The notes under the pieces are model-generated. The model ran no database searches. It had not been told where the DNA came from and was given only the letters and a program-made list of their open reading frames with translations. From Actinernus sp. WN-2022 (lineage: Eukaryota > Cnidaria > Anthozoa > Actiniaria > Actinernidae): 64,000 nt of DNA. Made by a program: the position numbers and the translations under genes. The stretch is from assembly GCA_030867875.1 (NCBI GenBank), contig JAOWCC010000577.1:71047012-71111011 (forward strand), given 5' to 3'. Below, one piece after another: positions 56,880 to 64,000 of the stretch; positions within the stretch are counted from its first letter, which is position 1, and every line of letters begins with the position of its first letter.

Positions 56880-57240
56880 TATATGATTAACAAATAAACA
56901 TGCAGCACAAAGTATTGCAGGATTTATATAATTACCTTTTGCTTACGAGAATAAACACCAGTCAATCAGAACGAAATCAGCTTTCATGTGTTATCGTTTG
57001 TCGGCTGTGGAATAAACGGATACAAAGCTAAGTCAGTAAGATACCGATGCAGGTAGATTCAGAGAAGCATCTTGCATGTAAAACCGCACCCAAACTATCG
57101 CCACAGGGATCGGCGGCCCCTGTTACTAGTTGAGCAATAGAACAACTGTAAGATGTCATGCCACTATAGGGAAACAAATTAAAGTTGTCAAGTCAATCAA
57201 AACTGTTTTGGGTGATGGAACATTCATCAAAATTTCAGAG
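56880..57240 (+). repeat. dispersed repeat copy, paired with 59238-59590
   Basis: Both copies hold TAACAAATA, CATGTAGCACAAAG or a variant, ATTACCTTTTG, GTTGTCGGCTGT, AGATGTCATGCCACTA and GTCAAGTCAATCAAAACTGT in order. Confidence 0.85.
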
Positions 57241-59200
57241 TCACAATCTAGGTTTACTAGTCTAAGTCGATATACTGAATTTCCGAAGCTTCATTGAGGC
57301 TTAAAATAAGAAGTTAATTCAACAAGAGGAAAACAAAGTACATTAGAACAGAGCGCAGGAACTGAATGAATGATTAAAATATACTGCTCCAAGCATACTC
57401 AATCCACTTGGCAAATATACTTACTGGAGAAACTATATTCCTATATTCTGACAGAGGAAAAAACTGAAATGCTCTCAGTACAAGATTCGCAGCCTCTTGT
57501 TATCAATCCAGGTACTGAAAATTCTGGGCTTTCACTTCGGCCACAATGTAGCGATACTTACTTATACGTCACACAGGCCAGCGTGAACGCAGTCAGTTGC
57601 TTATAAACTGATATCACAGGTCGGTGCTTATTCATCGCCAAATTACTTTCTTGTTCTTCCAAAATGAAAGCAAGCCCTTTCATCGAAGCTTATATGCTCT
57701 TAACTTATAAGTCTTATAAAAGAATTAGGATATGGAAGCAGAATAGAGACTTTAGATGTATTTCTAGTATATATGTAATTTAATATTTTTGTTTTTCTCA
57801 TATGTAAATTAAAGAAGTTGACCTTTAATTTAACTGTAAACACTACTTATTCATGTAACACATGTTTACAATTTAGTCTGCTGTTCTGTTATACTGCAGG
57901 TTTCGAGTACTAATAGATGATTCATTGTCTCAAATGTATGTTTATATTTGTACCATATTATACTGAAGTTGTATTCTGTCTATCCTGTGATGGAGCTATC
58001 ACTATATTTCTCTACTGTTTCTTTCTACCCTGCGGCTCTTTAATCACAGCTCGCTGCCTCACGGCTCTTTCTCCACGGCTGTTCTCTTTAGAAGTCATGT
58101 TAATTGTATTCGTGGTCAATTTGTGTTCCTCTGTGTAACTTTATCTGCTGTTCTTGATATACAATAGTGATCTAATATTATCATCAACAAACCAATAGTG
58201 ATCTAATGTTGTCATCAACAAACCAATAGCGATCTAATATTCCATATTACAAATGTACTCACGGTTACAGTTATTATTTTCTGATAATTCAAATTTAAAA
58301 CATTATTATGAGAACCATTATTTTTTACGACACCTATTTCAAACGTGTACTTATTTGTATGAATGCCACCTGATATTACCACAATGTAAACTATATACAT
58401 TTTAACTTTAAAGGGAGACTACTAGAAAAATCCCTTAAGGGTTTATTTAGTCTTCCTACCATTACAAGCAAATAATAATATATTGTAAAATAATAAAAAA
58501 GTATATTGAGGTGAAATAAAAAACCAACCAAAAATACATGATAAGCCATTACGAGTCCATCTTGGTATTTGATGGATTAAAGATTATTAACTGAAACGCC
58601 TGTTGGTTATCTCTAATTAAAAGCTTTACCCTCATTCCCAAAACTTCAGTCTGCTCATTATATTACAAAACTATAAAGGGAATTGTTGGAAGCCTTTAAT
58701 TTCTCGAACGAAAACCTTGACCGTGAGAGGTTTACATGGAGAGTTGAATAGTGCTTGGCTCATCATAAATTAATTCTGTGCTGAGTGTATATTTCTGGCT
58801 TCGTGTTGGCGAGTGACAGTGTTGCTCTCACAGTTCAGGAGTTCAGATGTCTTCAGACTTCGATAGAGGATAGTAACTGCTCAACCACAGTATATATGTA
58901 TTTGCTAGTAAATTGCTCAGTATACTTCGTTATAAATCAGCTATTCAGTATACCTGTATAACGTACACAGGTCTCGATACGAGATCGGTAAACCAGCCAA
59001 AAACACGGTCGAAAATATTTTAGTGTTGGCCTACCGATCACGGTGTTTGCATTGGTGTGTGTTATGACCGAGAGTAAAATGAAATGTGGCATAAAACCTA
59101 CGAAACGTACATGTACCTCAAACAAGAAATAGCATCCGCAGAATCTTAAGATGGCGACTCAGAAATTTTGTTGCACCGACAAAAAAAACAGCCTGCATAT
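57241..59200. other. no firm gene; one exon-like segment at 57455-57511
   Basis: 57455-57511 has a good acceptor (TATATTCTGACAG) and a donor (CCAG|GTACTG) and matches 40831-40900. A 31-bp direct repeat (CAATAGTGATCTAAT type, 2.5 copies) lies at 58163-58240. Other ORFs (57917-58138, 58937-59125) are unsupported. Confidence 0.4.
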
Positions 59201-59204
59201 TTAG

Positions 59205-59237
59205 ACTCGTGCCTGCCACAGGCAGCCTGAGTAATAA
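59205..59237 (-). repeat. inverted copy of the ACTCGGGCTGCC hairpin end
   Basis: Read on the minus strand, ATTACTCAGGCTGCCTGTGG continues to a hairpin like that at 53869-53895, and the following AAATATGC and T-run also agree. It is a solo end of the same family as the 1.92-kb insertion. Confidence 0.75.
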
Positions 59238-59590
59238 ACTATGTATCATACTCTCGATTAACAAATATAATAAACATGTAGCACAAAGAGTATTGCAAGA
59301 TTGATATTATTACCTTTTGTGAACGTGAATAATCTCCAGTCCATCAGAATGAAATCTGTCGTGAGTTGTCGGCTGTAGAATAAACGGATACAAAAGCTAA
59401 TTAATATTCCGATGCCGAAGCATAGTTAGCATTATTGATTCAGAGAAGCATCTTGGTAAAACCTCACCCAAACTAAGCACCAAACACTGAAAAGGCCTTT
59501 GGTGTAAACATGCAACTGTAAGATGTCATGCCACTACGTGGAATCAAAGTTGTCAAGTCAATCAAAACTGTTCTGGGTGATGGATAGCCT
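59238..59590 (+). repeat. dispersed repeat copy
   Basis: Similar to 56880-57240 over most of its length, with indels. Confidence 0.85.
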
Positions 59591-59880
59591 GCTTTCAGGC
59601 GGTAAATGGTGTTGTTTTTTTCGCACGGCAAACGGATCATCGAGCTCCAAAACCCTGATTGCCCCCTTTTTGGGAAAAAAACCCTGGATGCCTAAAAATT
59701 ACTGAACCCCGACCCTGACTGCACACACAATAAACCCAAATCCTGACCCTGATCTGCCCAAATCAGGTCAAAACCCTGACCCTACCTGCCCAAACTGAGC
59801 TCAAAACCCTGACCCACCCCCGCGGCACAAACATAATACGTCACAAACAGGAGTACCCCCCCCCCCCCCCCCCCCCCCAG
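59591..59880. repeat. irregular AAACCCTGACC-rich block and C-run
   Basis: AAAACCCTGACCC-type motifs recur about six times (59650-59820) without a fixed period; a run of about 20 C follows (59858-59878). Confidence 0.6.
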
Positions 59881-59889
59881 GGATCACAA

Positions 59890-61130
59890 GCTCTGAGTCT
59901 CATTATTGGAATCAATAATAATAAAGCTCAAACGAAATAAAGAAAAGAATAATTAGAAAAACGCTTATGAAGCTAAAATGTTGATATACGTACTATATAG
60001 ATAACGATTTCGATGTTGTGAAGCGTCTTTGTAAAACCGCACTCAAGCTAATTAGTGCCCAACACTGAAACATCTGCATAACTCGAAGGAAAGGCCTATT
60101 TTATAATTTGGCCAATAAAACTTCAAGATTTGTGTGGTAAAGTAAATAAAAATTGTTCTGGTCAACGTAACAGCTACAGGAAGAACATTCCACACATTTT
60201 GATAAAATTCAATGAAAATCTGACTTATTTCTTTACAGTATATTTTACCACAGGTAGCCCAAGCTTACGATTTGTATGAGCTATTACAAAGAATGTATGG
60301 AAATTTCATTATTATCGCTGTTATGCTCTTACCTCTAATAAAATGTTTCAAAAACCTTCGCTTTCCCTTGTAGTCATTGCCTTTCATGTCCATGGCAATT
60401 CCTGGGCTGTTTAACCTTGATTTAGGGTGTTTTTTGAATCTCCGCATTACGATTCTTTGTAATAGCTGACATACGAATCGTAAGCTTGGGCTACCTAAGA
60501 TTTTACAACGCAAAGGACAATTTGGAAGCGCGTGCGAGAATATAGATCATGTGCTAACACAAGAGCGAGTGAGTAATCAGTGTGTGATAATGAACCTTAG
60601 CACGCGAAGTACAAACGAGGTACAACTAATTTTGCAGAGCACAAGAGTCAAGATTGGATTGAAATGGTTGAAGAGGTGTTGCTTCCTTTCATAGAAATAT
60701 TTAAAAACCATGACGTAATGACCCCAAGCATACAAGGGAGAAACAACATTTTGATTACACAGCATAAAATATCAAAACCCATCACAGAAATTGTCCTGGT
60801 GAAGCTTCAAGTTTCTTCTGTTATCATAAAGTGCGCAGTGATCTATTTTTATTATGGGCTACTGATTTTATAACATCTTAGAAAATATCACATCATTGCG
60901 CTAGTCTGAGTCAAGGTACTAGAGAAACTGAGGACTTTTTAATATGGCGTCTCGTGACCTGATGATAAAGATATGGTGACGTTTTGGATTTCAGCCAGAG
61001 CAGTTAGCGTCTATTCTTTGATCTCCTGACCCCAATTAAGCGCATCAAGTCAGCTAGACATTCAAGTCAGCTAGTCTTGAATGTGTCCTTCATTTTTGTG
61101 ATATCTGAAGCAAAACTATTATTGGGACGT
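59890..61130 (+). repeat. tandem duplication of about 2.05 kb, copy A
   Basis: Landmarks lie about 2.0-2.05 kb before their partners: CCACACATTTTGATAAAATT (60190, 62238), GAGTCAAGATTGGATTG (60645, 62653), and GGTGACGTTTTGGATTTCAG (60975, 63030). The ORF at 60664-60873 is broken in copy B, so it is not a conserved gene. Confidence 0.88.
60252..60496. mobile_element. MITE of 245 bp, absent from the paralogous copy
   Basis: Ends AGGTAGCCCAAGCTTACGAT and its inverse; the arms continue through TATTACAAAGAAT. Copy B at about 62284-62302 reads straight through (TATTTTACAACG) with no insertion, giving an empty site. The flanks ATTTTACCAC and ATTTTACAAC suggest a target duplication of about 9-10 bp. 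Confidence 0.9.
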
Positions 61131-61602
61131 TCCATTAATTATCCACACTCCCCTCCCCCCACACCCCCCCTCCACCTTCCCTATGGAAGGTAAATTTCCG
61201 ACCGATTCAAAAACTTGTAAAATTGCTTTCCTACAGGGCCAAAAGGAGCCCTTTTTCTTTGCTATTGTTTATCGCCCTAAATTAAGATTCCTATAGGTCA
61301 AATTTACTTTCCGACAGGGCTCAGAAAGATATCCCAAAATATACCTTCCACAGGGAAATGCAGAAATTATTTCCTAGCTTCTTTCGTTCTACGTTCTCAT
61401 TCAACATGCATAACTTGTCTGTTGAGCCTCGTCATACTCTTTGATCACAAGCACATAGTCTCATTATTTGAATCGATATAAAGCTCAAATGAAATAACGA
61501 AAAGTTGAATATAACAGAAAATAGGTATCATACCCTATTAATACTGAAATAAACAGCACAAAGTATTTGCACGACTTAACTAATTAATTAATTTTTGGGC
61601 TA

Positions 61603-61955
61603 AACTGCAGAATACCCCGTAACTCTATCTATATCCTTTGCATGCGTGCCGGTGGCTACGGCTACGCGTAGACGCGTAGACGCTCTATAACACGGCGTAG
61701 CGACTACGCGTAGCACGCGTAGACGCGTAGCCACTACTATAATAGCATCGCACTCATTCTCTCTCGTCTTATTGACGCGTAGCTCGCGTACGACTAGCAA
61801 TCCAAGTTAGTGATTGTTCGTTCTAAAAAGCTGAAGAATCGACTATAGCAATATATTATTTGAAACTACACTTACGCTCACGCTCCCTCGTTTATGACGC
61901 GTAGCAACATTTCTAATGGAAACCCCTTCGTTTTTCGACGGGGTATTCTGCAGTT
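61603..61955. mobile_element. CpG-rich MITE of 353 bp with CTACGCGTAG clusters
   Basis: AACTGCAGAATACCCCGT at the left and its inverse at the right. The left half holds many overlapping copies of CTACGCGTAG and ACGCGTAG within a sharply CpG-rich patch. The related copy at 44430 lacks this insert. Confidence 0.88.
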
Positions 61956-62322
61956 GCTCCAACTTTTGTTGATGAGAATTGATTCCACAAAAAAATGAAA
62001 ATCTTTCGGCCAAGCCAGGAGCCCATTCCTGGCCAAGCTGAAAGCCAGACGACTCACTATAACATCAGTACACCATATGCAGTCAATGTCGAACTAATTC
62101 TTAATATCTGCATAACCAAGGAACGGCCTATTTAATATTTGACCAATAAAACTTCAAGAATTGTTAGGTTACCATATATGTATGTGGTCAAGTAAATCAA
62201 AATTGTTCTGGTCGATGTAACAGCTACCGGAAGAACATTCCACACATTTTGATAAAATTCAATGAAAATCTACCTTATTTCCTTACGGTATATTTTACAA
62301 CGAAAACTCACCTTAGAACGTA

Positions 62323-62630
62323 TGACTGATTTGGCAGTGTGTGCGAGAATATAAATCATGTACTAACGCAAGAACGAGTCGGCTGTAATCAGTGTCAAAG
62401 AGGTACGACTGATTCGGCAGTGTGTGCGAGAATATAGATCATGTTCTATTAAATACAATAACGAGTATGCGTGTGATAACGAAAACTCACCTTAGATCCG
62501 CGAAGTACAAAGAGGTACGACTGATTTGGCAGTGTGTGTGAGAATATAGATCATGTTCTGACACAAGAACGAGTCTGTAATCAGTGTGTGATAATGAAAA
62601 CTCACCTTAGCACACGAAGTACAAAGAAGT
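62323..62630 (+). repeat. local triplication of about 90-110 bp in copy B
   Basis: The block with ACTGATTTGGCAGTGTGTGC and GAGAATATAGATCATGT occurs at about 62323, 62406 and 62516, against a single diverged block in copy A (about 60520). The string AAAACTCACCTTAG recurs near it, a consensus donor on the minus strand. Confidence 0.85.
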
Positions 62631-63140
62631 ATAACTAATTCTGCAGAGCACAAGAGTCAAGATTGGATTGAAATGGTTGGAGAGGCGTTGCTCCCTTTCA
62701 TATAAATATTTAAAAACCATGACGTAATGACTCCAAGCATACAAGGGAGAAATAACATTTTGATTACACGACATAAAGTATCAAAACCCATCACAGAAAT
62801 TGTTCTGGCGAAGCTTCAAGTTTCTTCTGTTATCATAAAGTGCGCAGTGATCTATTTTATAACATCTTAGAAAATATCACATCATTGTGCTATTCTAAGT
62901 CAAGGTACTAGAGAAATTGAGTACTACGGTGAAACGCGATCAAGTACGAAATTCTCCATCCTTTCGTTTGATGACGCACACAACGTATGCCACGTGGGCG
63001 TCTCGTGACCTGTGATAACTCCTAAAGATACGGTGACGTTTTGGATTTCAGCCAAAGCAGTTAGCGTCTATTCTTATTGGGACGTTCATTTTGTAAAATC
63101 AAATGAAATAAAGAAAAGTTGAATATAACAGAATATAGGT

Positions 63141-63514
63141 ATCATACAGTCTTAGGCTGGCGAGTAGTGACTCCAAGGCAGTGCTCATATCGAGATCGAT
63201 GAAGAGCTATCAAAAGCAAGGGTCAGACAGATGTTATTTCTCGGATCCGAGTCTTAAAATGCGCTCTGTGTGTTAATTTTAACTGCGCAAGCGCTGAAAC
63301 GAGTTAATCGCTTCACTTAATCACTAAGTAACTGTCACTAAGTAACTCATTTGAGGGCTTCAAACATTAATGTCCGCCGACACAGTGGTAAAATAATGAA
63401 ATCGAATATCAGACTTGCGTCGTCGCTAAAATGTTTGATTGCACCGGCAGTGATTTCGCGAACTCGCTTTTTTCGGCCTCTCGCTACGTAATTCAGTGAA
63501 AATCTCTCATTTCC
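63141..63514. other. no gene recognised
   Basis: GAGTCTTAAAATGC near 63252 matches the inner side of the ACTCGGGCTGCC element end. The minus-strand ORF 63347-63676 runs into the following MITE and is spurious. Confidence 0.4.
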
Positions 63515-63684
63515 TAGCCTGCTTGCCGGCTCTTCTGTAATTTTTTTCGGCCATTTTTTTTCGGATTGGGTCACCTGTGGCACGCGGTCATTTTTGTCCT
63601 CGCCCATTTTGACCGCGTGCCACATGTGACCCAATCCGAAAAAAACGACCGAAAAAAAATACAGAAGAGCCGGCAAGCAGGCTA
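63515..63684. mobile_element. Mutator-like palindromic MITE, 170 bp, 9-bp duplication
   Basis: TAGCCTGCTTGCCGGCTCTT and the inverse right end, with inner arms through GGATTGGGTCAC and GGCACGCGGTCA, make a near-complete palindrome. CTCATTTCC flanks both sides (63506-63514 and 63685-63693). Confidence 0.95.
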
Positions 63685-64000
63685 CTCATTTCCTTACTTC
63701 TGTGGTATATTTAATTTACACTAGGAATCAATAAAAAGTTGATTTGATGTATTTGTCATGGTGTATTGGCCGTTCTAAGTTGCCCCAAAACGTGTCTTGG
63801 GTTGCCTGTTGACGAAAATCAAGGGCGCTTTACAAAATTGGCACTGGGTCTAGTTTGACGTCATCAACAGAAAACGGTCGATGCGCCATTGCGTGAAAGG
63901 CCTTGCCGAATAAAGCTATCCGAAACGTTTAGCGCGCTATTATCATCTTTCTCGGTTATCTATTCAATTATTTTGCAAATAAGCCAACGCTTTATACCCG
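63685..64000. other. right edge, nothing recognised
   Basis: No reading frame or repeat could be supported. Confidence 0.4.

Larger units (their letters stand above)
61370..63140 (+). repeat. tandem duplication of about 2.05 kb, copy B
   Basis: Second copy, with its own changes: the MITE at 61603-61955 and a local tripling at 62323-62630. Confidence 0.88.

Noticed and set aside
59640..59830. AAACCCTGACCC repeats resembling interstitial telomere sequence
   Set aside because: The motif is not the metazoan TTAGGG/CCCTAA repeat and has no constant period.
60664..60873. 69-codon ORF in duplication copy A
   Set aside because: The same frame has an early stop in copy B, so it is not conserved.
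63347..63676. 109-codon minus-strand ORF
   Set aside because: Spans most of a palindromic MITE, so its openness is accidental.

Overview
The window reads as nuclear DNA from an early-branching animal, most likely a sponge (a cnidarian is the main alternative). It is AT-rich, its genes have small phased exons with GT..AG introns, and it carries a DEATH-NACHT-LRR receptor, an abundant metazoan integrase-type transposase gene, several decayed non-LTR retrotransposons and a very dense load of short inverted-repeat transposons. I see no operons, CRISPR arrays, ribosomal RNA genes or functional tRNA genes. Species-level assignment is not possible from the sequence alone.

Three host-type or near-host-type genes stand out. 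(1) A minus-strand gene with four phased exons (15587-23184) encodes a protein of about 910 residues: SAM-like start, ubiquitin-like fold region, UIM-like helix, UBX-like segment and a C-terminal HECT-type ubiquitin-ligase domain. It is broken, or mis-sequenced, by one single-base frameshift in exon 3. (2) A minus-strand gene with four phased exons (26282-38320) encodes a 913-residue NOD-like receptor: DEATH domain, NACHT ATPase and near-identical 27-residue LRRs. (3) A plus-strand ORF (10822-11946) encodes an integrase-core DDE protein with all three catalytic residues. A short minus-strand gene at the left edge (333-670) is frameshifted, with a weakly death-fold-like product.

Layout: 0.3-0.7 kb small broken gene; 0.8-2.8 kb tandem repeats (57-bp and about 137-bp satellites); 3-10 kb LINE remnants, a pogo-like MITE and tRNA-derived SINEs; 10-12 kb a palindromic MITE abutting the integrase gene; 12-15 kb several MITEs; 15.6-23.2 kb the HECT gene; 23-26 kb MITEs; 26.3-38.3 kb the NLR gene, whose introns hold at least eight foldback elements; 38.4-40.3 kb a 1.9-kb TIR element carrying a tRNA/5S-like SINE; 40-44 kb degenerate repeats, a MITE and a LINE tail; 44.8-53.0 kb a very large inverted-repeat structure with 1.05-1.4 kb arms built from a 146-bp minisatellite, holding an integrase-type HTH exon and a 5'-truncated LINE; 53.6-56.1 kb a LINE split by a 1.9-kb insertion that itself held a now-decayed coding region; 56-63 kb partial copies of one dispersed repeat, including a tandem duplication of about 2.05 kb, with further MITEs.

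The strongest unusual signals are the 8.2-kb inverted-repeat structure with mirrored minisatellites, a MITE family with three copies each flanked by a perfect 9-bp target duplication, a MITE built round a 20-bp palindromic array, and a chimeric tRNA/5S SINE. All domain and family names come from reading motifs by eye; no database search was run.
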